In this document: positions 15,090-23,415 of the stretch, piece after piece
Position numbering within the stretch: position 1 is the first letter of the stretch
How the letters are laid out: every line of letters begins with the position of its first letter
Assembly (NCBI GenBank): GCA_046732255.1
Contig: JBKPMR010000003.1
Location: forward strand, 8,701 to 72,700
Length of the DNA: 64,000 bases
Reading direction: 5' to 3'
Origin: DATBLE01 sp046732255
GTDB taxonomy: Bacteria; Actinomycetota; Thermoleophilia; Gaiellales; Gaiellaceae
Notes under the pieces: generated by a model
Database searches by the model: none
What the model was told of the DNA's origin: nothing
Seen by the model: the letters and a program-made list of their open reading frames with translations, nothing else
Translations under genes and position numbers: made by a program

Positions 15090-16397
15090 AAGGGATTCGA
15101 AGAATCCGGGGAAGGATATCGACACCGCCTCCGCCCCCTCGACCTTCACCCCTTCGCGGGAGACGAGCCCGGCGACCGCACCCAGGATCGCGATCCGATG
15201 GTCGCCCGCCGCGTCCACGCCCCCACCCTTTGGGCGGGTTGGGACCCCTCTCACCCTGAAACCATCATCCGTGCCCGAGATGCGGATCGCCAGTGTCCGT
15301 AGGGCATTTGTCACCGTTTCGATGCGGTCCGTCTCCTTGTGGCGCAGCTCCTTTGCGCCCCGGACGACGCTCTCTCCCCGGGCCATCGAGGCGGCGAGCG
15401 CGAACAGCGGCAGCTCGTCGATCAGCGAGGGCACCTCGTCGGGCTCGACCTCGGTCGCTACCAGGTCGGCGTGCTCGACCTCGACGTCGGCGACCGGCTC
15501 GCCGCCCGAGACGGACCGGTTGTAGAGAGAGATCCTGGCGCCCATCCGCTCGAGCACGTCGAGCAGCCCGGTTCTGGTCGGGTTCACCCCGACGTGGGAA
15601 AGGCGCAACCGCGACCCGGGGATCAGCGTGGCGGCGACCAGGAACGGCGCGGCGGCCGAGAAGTCGCCCGGGACCTGAAGCCGGAGCGGCTCGAGCCGCG
15701 CCGCCGGCCAGACCTCCACGCCACCGGGCTCGGAGCGGACGCGCGCACCGGCCGCCCGCAAGATCCGCTCCGTATGGTCGCGGGTGGCGATCGGCTCGAC
15801 GACCGCCGTTGGCCCGTCGCCCGTGTACAAGCCCGCAAGGACGACGCAGGACTTGACCTGCGCGCTCGCGACCGGCAGCTCGTAGTGGATCGGGCGCAGC
15901 GGACGCGCGTCGATTCCGAGCGGCAGCCGCCCTTCGGTCGTCTCCACGCCGGCGCCCATCCGCATCAACGGGTCGGCGATCCGCCGCATCGGGCGGGAGC
16001 TCAGCGACTCGTCACCGACGAGCTCGAACTGCCTGCCCCGCTGGCCGGCCAGGATGCCCGGCAGGAGGCGCGCGAGGGTGCCGGCGTTCCCGCAGTCGAT
16101 CGGCCCGTCCGGCGGCCGGAGCCCGCGCAGGCCGACCCCCTCGATCCGGAGCGTGTCGCCTTCCTCCGCGACCGGAACGCCGAGTGCGCGCACCGCGGCG
16201 ACCGTCGACTCGGTGTCGCCCGACTGGCCGAAGCCGGTCACCACCGACTCCCCCTCGGCGATCGCGCCGACGAGAACCGCCCGGTGCGAGATCGACTTGT
16301 CGCCCGGCAGGGCAACTCCGCCCTGCAGGGACGCCGCCGGCTCGACCAAGACGGAACCGGGGACAGGTCTGCCAGACCTGTCCCTCTCTGTGCTCAT
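15069..16397 (-). CDS. aroA: 3-phosphoshikimate 1-carboxyvinyltransferase (EPSP synthase)
   Basis: AroA joins phosphoenolpyruvate to shikimate 3-phosphate, the sixth step to chorismate. The 442-residue protein shows GDKSISHRAV (about 34-43), DCGNAGTLARLL, RPMRRIADPLMRMGA, SAQVKSCVVLAGL, RDHTERIL, PGDFSAAAPF and KELRHKETDRI. SAQVKS and RDHTE resemble class II enzymes, which tend to tolerate glyphosate; class is inferred by eye. ATG 16397 overlaps the tyrA stop (ATGA). The first 20 or so residues, before VEPAASLQG, are unusual: residues 4-13 are encoded by a 25-base palindrome (16360-16384), so the N-terminus has apparently been extended by a repeat. Confidence 0.94.
   Translation of the reverse strand: MSTERDRSGRPVPGSVLVEPAASLQGGVALPGDKSISHRAVLVGAIAEGESVVTGFGQSGDTESTVAAVRALGVPVAEEGDTLRIEGVGLRGLRPPDGPIDCGNAGTLARLLPGILAGQRGRQFELVGDESLSSRPMRRIADPLMRMGAGVETTEGRLPLGIDARPLRPIHYELPVASAQVKSCVVLAGLYTGDGPTAVVEPIATRDHTERILRAAGARVRSEPGGVEVWPAARLEPLRLQVPGDFSAAAPFLVAATLIPGSRLRLSHVGVNPTRTGLLDVLERMGARISLYNRSVSGGEPVADVEVEHADLVATEVEPDEVPSLIDELPLFALAASMARGESVVRGAKELRHKETDRIETVTNALRTLAIRISGTDDGFRVRGVPTRPKGGGVDAAGDHRIAILGAVAGLVSREGVKVEGAEAVSISFPGFFESLAQVAHR
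16360..16384. repeat. perfect palindromic repeat at the aroA 5' end
   Basis: GGGACAGGTCT-GCC-AGACCTGTCCC has perfect 11-base arms. It encodes residues 5-13 of AroA, 11 bases after the start codon. It is related to the repeats at 475-501 and 4466-4491. Confidence 0.85.
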
Positions 16398-17473
16398 TGC
16401 GAGAGCACCGGCGTCACCGACGCGCCGTAGCCCTGCGCCTCGAGCAGCGCCGCGGCCCGCTCGGCCTGCTCGGCTCCGGAGACGAGCATCGTCAGCACAC
16501 CGCCGCGGTCGGGCGAGAAGTGCCGGAGCTCGAAGTCCTCGATGTTGATCCGCTCCGCGCCGAGCGCCTGCGTGATCCCGGCGAGGACGCCCGGCCGGTC
16601 GGGGACGTGAACGACGACCTGCTGGAGCTCGCCGGGATCCGGATAGGCCTCGGCGAGCATCCGCCGCCTGTTCTCCGATGCCTCGGCGATCCACCGCGCG
16701 AGCGAGCCGGCGTTGCGCTCGGTCAGCCACTCCTCGAGCTGCTCTACGCGACGGCGGTGCTGCGCGAGCGCCTCCGCGAGCTCCGGCGCGTTGTCGAGGA
16801 AGATGTCCACCCAGATCCGGGGGTTCGCGCCGGCCACGCGGGTCATGTCCCGGAGGGACCCGCCGGCGGCGGCGAGGGGATCGTGGCCCTCGATCCTCCC
16901 CGCGCCGGCCTGGTTGACGAGCAGGTTGGCGAGCGCATGCGGGAGATGGCTCGTCAGCGCGACCAGCCGGTCGTGGGCCTTCGGGTCGATCGCAACCGGC
17001 ACGGCGCCGAGCGAGGCGACGAACCCGTGGACGAGCCGGTACCGCTCCGGATCGGTCGCCGCCACCGGTGTCAGGAACCAGGTCGCGCCGTCGAACAGAT
17101 CCACGGTCGCGTGCGCGGGCCCGTGCGCCTCGCGCCCGCACACCGGATGACCGCCGACGAACCGCTCGGGCAGGCGGAGCGACCACTCCTTGGTCGACCC
17201 GACGTCGGTGACCGTGCAGCGGTCGGGCGCAAGGGCGATCACCTCGTCGACGAGGGCCGGCAGGACGGTGACGGGCGCCGCGACCACCGCGAGGTCGGCC
17301 TCGGCGAGCAACTCGGGAAGCGCCCCGACCTCGTCCACCGCCTCGCGCTCCAGCGCCACTCCGGCTGCGTCCCCGTCGGCGTCGTGCCCGCCGACCCAGT
17401 CCACCCCGGCGCGTTTCGCCGCCAGCCCCACCGACGCCCCGATCAGGCCTGTTCCGACAACAGCGAGGCGCAT
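16394..17473 (-). CDS. tyrA: prephenate dehydrogenase with C-terminal ACT domain
   Basis: TyrA oxidatively decarboxylates prephenate to 4-hydroxyphenylpyruvate for tyrosine. The 359-residue protein has the NAD-binding GTGLIGASVGLA (7-18), DVGSTKEW, GGHPVCGREAHGP (usually GGHPMAG, with the catalytic-region His), SHLPHALAN, and a C-terminal ACT domain from about residue 285 (VVHVPDRPGVLAGITQALG), which probably gives feedback control by tyrosine or phenylalanine. It lies between the DAHP synthase gene (one base away) and aroA (4-base overlap), so the first committed and late aromatic steps are co-expressed. Confidence 0.93.
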   Translation of the reverse strand: MRLAVVGTGLIGASVGLAAKRAGVDWVGGHDADGDAAGVALEREAVDEVGALPELLAEADLAVVAAPVTVLPALVDEVIALAPDRCTVTDVGSTKEWSLRLPERFVGGHPVCGREAHGPAHATVDLFDGATWFLTPVAATDPERYRLVHGFVASLGAVPVAIDPKAHDRLVALTSHLPHALANLLVNQAGAGRIEGHDPLAAAGGSLRDMTRVAGANPRIWVDIFLDNAPELAEALAQHRRRVEQLEEWLTERNAGSLARWIAEASENRRRMLAEAYPDPGELQQVVVHVPDRPGVLAGITQALGAERINIEDFELRHFSPDRGGVLTMLVSGAEQAERAAALLEAQGYGASVTPVLSQ

Positions 17474-17474
17474 G

Positions 17475-18827
17475 TCAGTTGGCGCGCATGAGCTCGGCCA
17501 CGTGGAACGCGAGGTCGAGCGACTGCCGTGCGTTCAGCCGCGGGTCGCAGAGGGTCGTGTAGGCGTCGTCGAGCTGCTCCTCGGAGAGGCTGTCGCCGCC
17601 GCCTAGGCACTCGGTGACGTCGTCGCCGGTGATCTCGAGGTGCACGCCGCCCGGCCACGTGCCCTCGGCGTGGTGGACGGCGAAGAACCCCTCGATCTCG
17701 GCCATGATGTGGCCGAAGTCGCGCGTCTTGCGGCCGGAGCCGGTGCGGAACGTGTTCGCGTGCATCGGATCGCAGATCCAGACCACGGGGTGGCCGGCAT
17801 CCCGGACGGCGCGGACGAGCGGCGGCAGCGTCTCCCCCACCCGTTCGGCGCCCATGCGTGCGATCAGCGTCAGCCGGCCTCCGATCCGTTGGGGGTTCAG
17901 CGCCTCGCAGACCGCGAGCGCCTCGTCCGGCGTCGCCGTCGGGCCGAGCTTGACGCCAACGGGGTTGTGGACACCGGCGAGGAACTCGACGTGCGCGCCG
18001 TCCGGCCGCCGAGTCCGCTCGCCGACCCAGAGGAAATGGGCCGAGCAGTCGTACCAGTCGCCCGTCAGCGAGTCCCGCCTGGTCAGCGCCTCCTCGAAGT
18101 CGAGGAGCAACGCCTCGTGGCTCGTCCAGATATCGGTCTGATGGAGGGCGGGGTTCCGCATGTCGACGCCGATGGCGGACATGAAGCTCATCGCCCGCTG
18201 GATCTCCGTCGCGAGCTGCTCGTAGCGGCGGCCCTCCGGCGAGTTCGCGACGAACTCCTGTGTCCAGACATGAACCTGGCCGAGGTCGGCGAAGCCGCCC
18301 TTGGTGAAGGCGCGGAGCAGGTTGAGGGTCGAGGCGGCCTGGTGGTAGCCCTGGAGCATCCGAGACGGATCGGGCGTGCGTGCCTCCAGGGTCGGCTCGT
18401 CGCCGTGGACGATGTGGCCGCGGAACGTCGGCAGGACGAGATCGCCGACGGTCTCGGTCGGCTCCGAGCGGGGCTTGACGAACTGACCCGCGATCCGGCC
18501 GATCTTCACGACCGGCAGGCTGGCCGCGTACGTGAGGACGGCGGACATCTGCAGGATGATCTTCAGCTTCTCGCGCAGGTTCGGTGCGTTCCAGTCGCGG
18601 AACGACTCGGCGCAGTCGCCCGCCTGGAGCACGAACGCCTTGCCGTCCGCCACGTCCGCGAGCCGGTCGCGCAGGCTACGGGCCTCGCCGGCGAAGACGA
18701 GCGGCGGCATCCTCGTGATCTCGGCGCGCACCTCCTCCAGGCGCGCCTGATCGGGCCAGTCCGGCTGCTGGAGCGCGGGGTGAGCGCGCCAGGAAGAGGG
18801 CGACCAGGATGCGGACGTCACTGCCAC
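17475..18827 (-). CDS. aroG: class II 3-deoxy-D-arabino-heptulosonate 7-phosphate synthase
   Basis: This enzyme condenses phosphoenolpyruvate and erythrose 4-phosphate, the entry to aromatic synthesis. The 450-residue length and motifs (FVLQAGDCAESF, KIGRIAGQFVKPRS, HEALLLDFEEALTR, GVHNPVGVKLGPTATPDE, WICDPMHANTF) are those of the plant/actinobacterial class II family rather than the short class I type. Lys and Asp/His metal ligands are in these motifs. It heads the DAHPS-tyrA-aroA-cmk-der run with a 1-base gap to tyrA. Confidence 0.95.
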   Translation of the reverse strand: MAVTSASWSPSSWRAHPALQQPDWPDQARLEEVRAEITRMPPLVFAGEARSLRDRLADVADGKAFVLQAGDCAESFRDWNAPNLREKLKIILQMSAVLTYAASLPVVKIGRIAGQFVKPRSEPTETVGDLVLPTFRGHIVHGDEPTLEARTPDPSRMLQGYHQAASTLNLLRAFTKGGFADLGQVHVWTQEFVANSPEGRRYEQLATEIQRAMSFMSAIGVDMRNPALHQTDIWTSHEALLLDFEEALTRRDSLTGDWYDCSAHFLWVGERTRRPDGAHVEFLAGVHNPVGVKLGPTATPDEALAVCEALNPQRIGGRLTLIARMGAERVGETLPPLVRAVRDAGHPVVWICDPMHANTFRTGSGRKTRDFGHIMAEIEGFFAVHHAEGTWPGGVHLEITGDDVTECLGGGDSLSEEQLDDAYTTLCDPRLNARQSLDLAFHVAELMRAN

Positions 18828-18869
18828 TTTCCGCAGTGTAGTGGCGTCCCGGAGCAGGCCCGAAGGAGG

Positions 18870-21029
18870 CTAGTCCGTCTCGACGGCCGGCTCGCGCGGC
18901 CGCACGAGCAGCACCCGACGCACCGGCTCCGGGAACCACCAGTTGTACTTGCCGAGCAGCATCATCAGCGACGGGACCAGGAGCGCTCGGATCAGGGTTG
19001 CGTCGATCAGCACGCCCGCGGCGAGGCCGATGCCGAACTGCTTGATGTCGGGGCCGGGCCCGGTGGAGAGGGAGAAGAAGGCGAACACGAGCACGAGCGC
19101 GGCGCTCGTCACCAGCTTTCCGGTGCGGGCGATCCCGAGCGAGATCGCCTGGGTCGTGTCCTTCGTCTCGTCGTAGGCCTCGCGGATACGCGTGACGATG
19201 AAGACCTCGTAGTCCATCGAGAGGCCGAAGAGGAACGCGAAGATCATCAGAGGTATCCAGGCGATCACTGCCTGGGTGGCCTGAATCCCCCAGATCGCGT
19301 CGCTGCCGTGGCCCTGCTGGAAGATGAAGACGACCACGCCGAGTGCGCAGCCGAGTGAGATCAGGTTGAGGATCACCGCCTTCACCGACAGCACGACCGA
19401 CCGGAACGCGCGCATCAGGAGCAGGAACGTCAGCAGGACGACGAAGCCAAGGACGTACGGGAAGTTGCCGTAGACCGCGTGGACGAAGTCGCGGTCCTCC
19501 GGTGCGACGCCGCCGAGCGTGACCTTCACGTTGCCGCCGATCTGCTGCTGGAGGTCGGGGAGCACGTTGTGCTGGAGGTTCGAGATCACCTTCCTCGCAG
19601 GCTTCGCGGCGCCGTCGGTCGACGGGATCGCCTCGACCAGGCCGGTGTCGCCCTTCTGCCAGCTCGGCGGCGCCGAAGCGCCGTCGATCCCGTCGGTCTG
19701 CTCGAGCCGCTTCACGACCAGTGCGCGCTTCTGATCCGTGGAGCCGTGCTCGACGAGCACCACGTACGGCTTCAGCGCGCCGGCGCTGAGCCCCGCCGCG
19801 GTCAGAGCATCGCGCCCCTGGAAGGCGTCGCCTGTACCCGGGAGGTTCTTCGCCTCGGCCTCGGACGGGTTGATCTTGAAGGCCGGAATCAGCAGCAGGA
19901 TCACGAGCGCCGTGCCGGCCAGAGCGATCCGGCCCGGCCGCTTGACGACGTAACCGGCCCAGCGGTGCCAGAAACCCTGCTCGCCGGGATCGGCCGAGAC
20001 GATCCGCTTCGGGATCACCCGCAGCTTGTCGATCCGGTCGCCCATCCAGTACAGCAGCACCGGGGTCAGCGTCAGGGTCGAAAGCACCGCGACCGCGGGA
20101 ATCAGCATGCCGCCGATCCCGATCGAGCGGATGAACGGCAACGGTAGCAGCACCATGCTGAGCAGGCCGATCGCGACCGTGGTGCCGGAGACGACGACGG
20201 ATCGACCGGCGTGCGTCATTGTCTCGACGAGGGCCTCCTCGACGTTTCCGCGGTGATGGAGCTCCTCGCGGAACCGGAAGATCATCAGCAGCGAGTAGTC
20301 GACCGCAACGCCGAGACCGACCAGCGCGACGAGGAACTCGACGACGATCGAAACGTCGGTGACGTACGTCAGCACAAAGACTGCGCTGAAGGTCGTCAGG
20401 ATCGACGCCGCGGCCGTCACCAGCGGGATGCTCACCGCAGTCAGCGTCCCGAAGACGAACAGCAGGACGAGCAGCGCCCCGAGGCCGCCAAAGAGCACCT
20501 CGACCAGGACGCTCGGCCCGCCGCTGCCGCCGATGTCCTCCTGGAGGGGGTCGCGGCCGGTGAGATGAGCCGTGATCCCGGGCGGCGCGTTCGCCTGGAG
20601 CGCAGCGCGGACCTGCTTGATGTGCACATTCGAGTTGAACCCAGGTGTACCCGGGGGATAGATCGTCGCGAAGGTCGTGTGCCGGTCTTTCGACACGTAG
20701 GCAGTCGAGCCAGTGGAGAAGTACGAGGCCGTCCGCGACCCGGGGTTGACGGCCGCGGCAGCGATGACCGCCTGGGCGATCCCGCGCTGTTGGGTGACGT
20801 CGCCGTCCGACCGGAAGACGGCGACGACCGGCGCCTGCTCGCCGCTGCCGAACGTCTTCAGCGTCCGCTGGTTCGCCTCGTACGCCGAGTAGCCGGGGAT
20901 CGAGAACGACTCGAACCAGCGATCGCCGATCTTGCTGGTCGTGAACAGGCCGAGGAGGAACAGGAAGATCCACGCCGCAACGACCCAGCGGCGGCGGCGG
21001 ATGACGAGGTGGGCGAGGCGCTCGAACAC
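18870..21029 (-). CDS. MMPL-family (RND superfamily) exporter
   Basis: A 719-residue inner-membrane transporter with the MMPL plan: one N-terminal segment (about 14-32), a periplasmic domain (33-about 180), five helices, a second single helix (about 370-390), a second periplasmic domain (to about 520), and five more helices. The paired proton-relay motifs GVAVDYSLLM and GLSMDYEVFI, each with Asp-Tyr, are present in the two halves. Family members export lipids, lipid-linked compounds or drugs; the substrate here is unknown. Start is GTG 21029. No lipid gene adjoins it; it diverges from the trpS leader promoter. Confidence 0.9.
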   Translation of the reverse strand: MFERLAHLVIRRRRWVVAAWIFLFLLGLFTTSKIGDRWFESFSIPGYSAYEANQRTLKTFGSGEQAPVVAVFRSDGDVTQQRGIAQAVIAAAAVNPGSRTASYFSTGSTAYVSKDRHTTFATIYPPGTPGFNSNVHIKQVRAALQANAPPGITAHLTGRDPLQEDIGGSGGPSVLVEVLFGGLGALLVLLFVFGTLTAVSIPLVTAAASILTTFSAVFVLTYVTDVSIVVEFLVALVGLGVAVDYSLLMIFRFREELHHRGNVEEALVETMTHAGRSVVVSGTTVAIGLLSMVLLPLPFIRSIGIGGMLIPAVAVLSTLTLTPVLLYWMGDRIDKLRVIPKRIVSADPGEQGFWHRWAGYVVKRPGRIALAGTALVILLLIPAFKINPSEAEAKNLPGTGDAFQGRDALTAAGLSAGALKPYVVLVEHGSTDQKRALVVKRLEQTDGIDGASAPPSWQKGDTGLVEAIPSTDGAAKPARKVISNLQHNVLPDLQQQIGGNVKVTLGGVAPEDRDFVHAVYGNFPYVLGFVVLLTFLLLMRAFRSVVLSVKAVILNLISLGCALGVVVFIFQQGHGSDAIWGIQATQAVIAWIPLMIFAFLFGLSMDYEVFIVTRIREAYDETKDTTQAISLGIARTGKLVTSAALVLVFAFFSLSTGPGPDIKQFGIGLAAGVLIDATLIRALLVPSLMMLLGKYNWWFPEPVRRVLLVRPREPAVETD

Positions 21030-21079
21030 GAAGTCTCGACGTTACATAACGGGACTACTCCTATGACGAACACGCCGCC

Positions 21080-21085
21080 TAGAAT
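21080..21085 (+). promoter_or_regulatory. putative -10 box of trpS leader
   Basis: TAGAAT ends eight bases before the leader-peptide ATG (21094), so transcription would begin at or next to that ATG and the leader would be translated from a leaderless end. No convincing -35 is seen 17 bases upstream. The call rests on spacing and the missing Shine-Dalgarno. Confidence 0.45.
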
Positions 21086-21093
21086 GTGACGCG

Positions 21094-21162
21094 ATGGTGA
21101 CCGACGCGTTCCGGACTCGCTGGTCGTGGCCCGTGGGGCGAGGCGGACGCGTGCGCGGATAG
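21094..21162 (+). CDS. putative Trp leader peptide of trpS
   Basis: A 22-codon frame starting ATG GTG ACC contains two tryptophan codons close together (R-W-S-W-P at codons 9-13; TGG at 21121-21123 and 21127-21129) and stops at TAG 21160-21162. Tryptophan is rare, so two in three codons just upstream of a tryptophanyl-tRNA synthetase gene, followed by a terminator-like hairpin, points to ribosome-mediated attenuation. There is no Shine-Dalgarno; a -10-like TAGAAT suggests a leaderless transcript. This kind of control is known for an auxiliary trpS in Streptomyces; here it is inferred. Confidence 0.6.
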   Translation: MVTDAFRTRWSWPVGRGGRVRG

Positions 21163-21193
21163 CGCCGAGACAGCCGCCGTCGCCCCGCTCCCC

Positions 21194-21215
21194 GGCCTCC
21201 ATAAGAGGCCTTTTT
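21194..21215 (+). terminator. attenuator hairpin upstream of trpS
   Basis: GGCCTC-CATAA-GAGGCC is followed directly by TTTTT (21211-21215), the form of an intrinsic terminator, 32 bases before the trpS start. Upstream, bases 21135-21146 (GGGGCGAGGCGG) can pair with 21174-21186 (one bulge), and part of the same segment can also pair with the terminator's 5' arm (21192-21199), giving competing folds. Confidence 0.7.
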
Positions 21216-21246
21216 CATACCCTCAAGAACCAGAATGGAGCGAACG

Positions 21247-22230
21247 ATGAGGATCTTCTCCGGCATCCAGCCCACCGGCGACAAGCACCTCGGCAACCTG
21301 ATCGGCGGCTTCCGCCAGTACGCCGCCACGCAGGAGCAGGGCGACGCCTTCTTCTGCATCGTCGACCTTCACTCGATCACAGTCGACTACGACCCGGACG
21401 ACTTGCGCACGCGGACGCTCGACCTTGCGGCGATGCTGTTCGCGACGGGGCTCGATCCCGAGCGCTCGACGACCTTCGCGCAAAGCAACGTCACCGCGCA
21501 CTCGGAGGCCGCTTGGCTGCTCTCGGCCGTGACGAGCTACGGGCAGCTCGGCAGGATGACCCAGTTCAAGGACAAGGGCGAAGGTCGCGACTTCGTCTCG
21601 GCCGGCCTCTTCACCTACCCCGTGCTGATGGCCGCCGACATCCTCCTCTACCAGACCGACATCGTCCCGATCGGCGACGACCAGCGGCAGCACCTGGAGC
21701 TCTCCCGAGACATCGCGGAACGGTTCAACGCGCGGTTCGGGGAGACATTCGTCGTACCGCGAGGCGTCTACCCGGAGGTCGGCGCACGGATCATGGACCT
21801 CCAGGAGCCGACGAAGAAGATGTCGACGACGGGCGGGACGGAGCAAGGGACGGTCGCCCTGCTGGATCCTCCGGACGTGATCAGGCGCAAGTTCAAGTCG
21901 GCGGTCACCGACTCCGCCCGGGACGTGCGCCGCGCCGACGACAAGCCGGGGATCACGAACCTGGTCGACATCATGTCCGTCGCCACCGGCGAGCCGCCCG
22001 ACTCGGTCGAGGCCCACTTCGACGGCGCCGGCTACGGCCAGTTCAAGGAGGCGGTCGGCGAGGCGGTGGTCGCGCTCGTCGTGCCGATCCAGGAGCGCTA
22101 CCGGGAGCTCCGCGCCGACGAGGCGGAGCTGCACCGGCTGCTGGCGATCGGCGCCGAGAAGGCGCGGGAGGAGTCGGCGCCGACCCTGGAAGCCATGTAC
22201 GACCGTATGGGTTTCGTGCGGCCCGGCTGA
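21247..22230 (+). CDS. trpS: tryptophanyl-tRNA synthetase
   Basis: TrpS charges tRNA-Trp. The 327-residue class I synthetase shows the N-terminal FSGIQPTGDKHLGN (HIGH-type motif), DLHSITVDYDP, QTDIVPIGDDQRQHLELSRD (Trp and ATP pocket) and PTKKMSTTGG, where the usual KMSKS reads KMSTT. I chose ATG 21247, preceded by GGAG (21237-21240); an in-frame ATG four codons upstream contains that GGAG. The leader at 21094-21215 suggests expression rises when charged tRNA-Trp falls. It is followed after two bases by the antiporter gene. Confidence 0.93.
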   Translation: MRIFSGIQPTGDKHLGNLIGGFRQYAATQEQGDAFFCIVDLHSITVDYDPDDLRTRTLDLAAMLFATGLDPERSTTFAQSNVTAHSEAAWLLSAVTSYGQLGRMTQFKDKGEGRDFVSAGLFTYPVLMAADILLYQTDIVPIGDDQRQHLELSRDIAERFNARFGETFVVPRGVYPEVGARIMDLQEPTKKMSTTGGTEQGTVALLDPPDVIRRKFKSAVTDSARDVRRADDKPGITNLVDIMSVATGEPPDSVEAHFDGAGYGQFKEAVGEAVVALVVPIQERYRELRADEAELHRLLAIGAEKAREESAPTLEAMYDRMGFVRPG

Positions 22231-22232
22231 TC

Positions 22233-23291
22233 GTGAGGCGCGTCGTCCTCGTCGTCGCGGGCGTCGCCCTGCTGACTGCGGTCACGGGCGTCCTCGACTA
22301 CACGGACGCGTCGCCGACCGCGGTCTTCGTCCTCGCCGCCGCTGCCCTCGGCGGTCTCGCGTGGTTGATCGGGATCGCGACCGAGACGGTGGGGGAACGA
22401 TTCGGCCCGGCGATCACCGGTGCGCTCCAGTCTACGCTCGGGAACCTGCCCGAGCTCTTCGTCGTGCTCTTCGCGCTGTCGGCAGGCGAGATCGTCGTCG
22501 CGCAGACGTCCATCCTCGGCTCGCTCTTCGCCAACGCGCTGCTCGTCCTCGGGCTGTCGATCGCCGCCGGCGCGTGGTCGGCAGACGGCGAGGTGATGGT
22601 GTTCAAGAAGCGGCTGCCGAACGACACGGCCACGCTCCTCCTGCTCGCCCTCTCGGCGATCGCGTTGCTCGGCCTCTCGGACCGGCTGGGCGACCGGGCC
22701 AGCGAGCACGAGGTGGCGATCTCCGTGATCGGCGCCGTCTGCATCCTCGCCGTCTACGGCGCGTGGCTGTGGTCGTACCTCAGGTCCGACGCGGACGTCG
22801 AGCCTGCGGTCGTGGAGCCTGCGCATCGGTCCGCCCTGTCGTTCCGGGCGGCAATCGTCCTCCTGGCAGCGGCCGGCGCGGCGGCGGCGTTCGTCTCCGA
22901 CTGGTTCGTTGGTGCGCTCGACCCGGCGGTCGAGGCGCTCGGGATCTCGAAGGCGTTCACCGGCATCGTGATCGTCGGGATCGCCGGCAACGCGGTCGAG
23001 AACGTCGTCGGGATCACGCTCGCCGCGAAGGGACAGTACGACCTCGCGATCTCGGTGGTGAAGAACTCGGTCGCGCAGATCGCGTGCTTTCTCTTCCCGG
23101 CGCTCGTCTTGCTCTCCCTGCTCTTCGAGAACCGCCTGACGTTTGTGCTCAACCCGGTATACGTGGCCGCGCTGGCGATCACGGCGGTGGCCGTCTGGCA
23201 GATCACCGGCGACGGCGAGGCGTACGGCTACGAAGGACTGGCTCTCGTCGCGATCTACGTGATCCTCGCAACGGTGACGTTTTACGAATGA
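22233..23291 (+). CDS. Ca2+/cation:H+ antiporter (CaCA superfamily, CAX-like)
   Basis: A 352-residue membrane protein with about eleven hydrophobic segments. The two inverted alpha-repeats of the family are visible: GNLPELFVVLFALSAGE then ILGSLFANALLVLG (about 70-105), and GNAVENVVGITLAAKGQYD then VVKNSVAQIACFL (about 250-285), each with the ion-binding Glu. It probably extrudes Ca2+ or a related cation against protons across the inner membrane. GTG 22233 follows the trpS stop after two bases, so it is likely co-transcribed, although no functional link to trpS is apparent. Confidence 0.9.
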   Translation: MRRVVLVVAGVALLTAVTGVLDYTDASPTAVFVLAAAALGGLAWLIGIATETVGERFGPAITGALQSTLGNLPELFVVLFALSAGEIVVAQTSILGSLFANALLVLGLSIAAGAWSADGEVMVFKKRLPNDTATLLLLALSAIALLGLSDRLGDRASEHEVAISVIGAVCILAVYGAWLWSYLRSDADVEPAVVEPAHRSALSFRAAIVLLAAAGAAAAFVSDWFVGALDPAVEALGISKAFTGIVIVGIAGNAVENVVGITLAAKGQYDLAISVVKNSVAQIACFLFPALVLLSLLFENRLTFVLNPVYVAALAITAVAVWQITGDGEAYGYEGLALVAIYVILATVTFYE

Positions 23292-23352
23292 TCAGGAACG
23301 GTCGGAAACGGCCGCCCTGCTCGGCACCGTCGCTCGTCCAGAGAGGCCACGC

Positions 23353-23369
23353 CCGGTGCCAGGCACCGG
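23353..23369. repeat. perfect 17-base palindrome in convergent gap
   Basis: CCGGTGCC-A-GGCACCGG lies between the converging antiporter and rluB genes (gap 23292-23415). The core GGTGCCNGGCACC is shared with 7865-7877 and, in shorter form, 25659-25669 and 61110-61122. Nothing else was seen in this 124-base gap. Confidence 0.8.
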
Positions 23370-23415
23370 ACGTGTCCCCTCTCGGCGTGGCGGATAGGAC
23401 GGACTCGCAGGCGGA

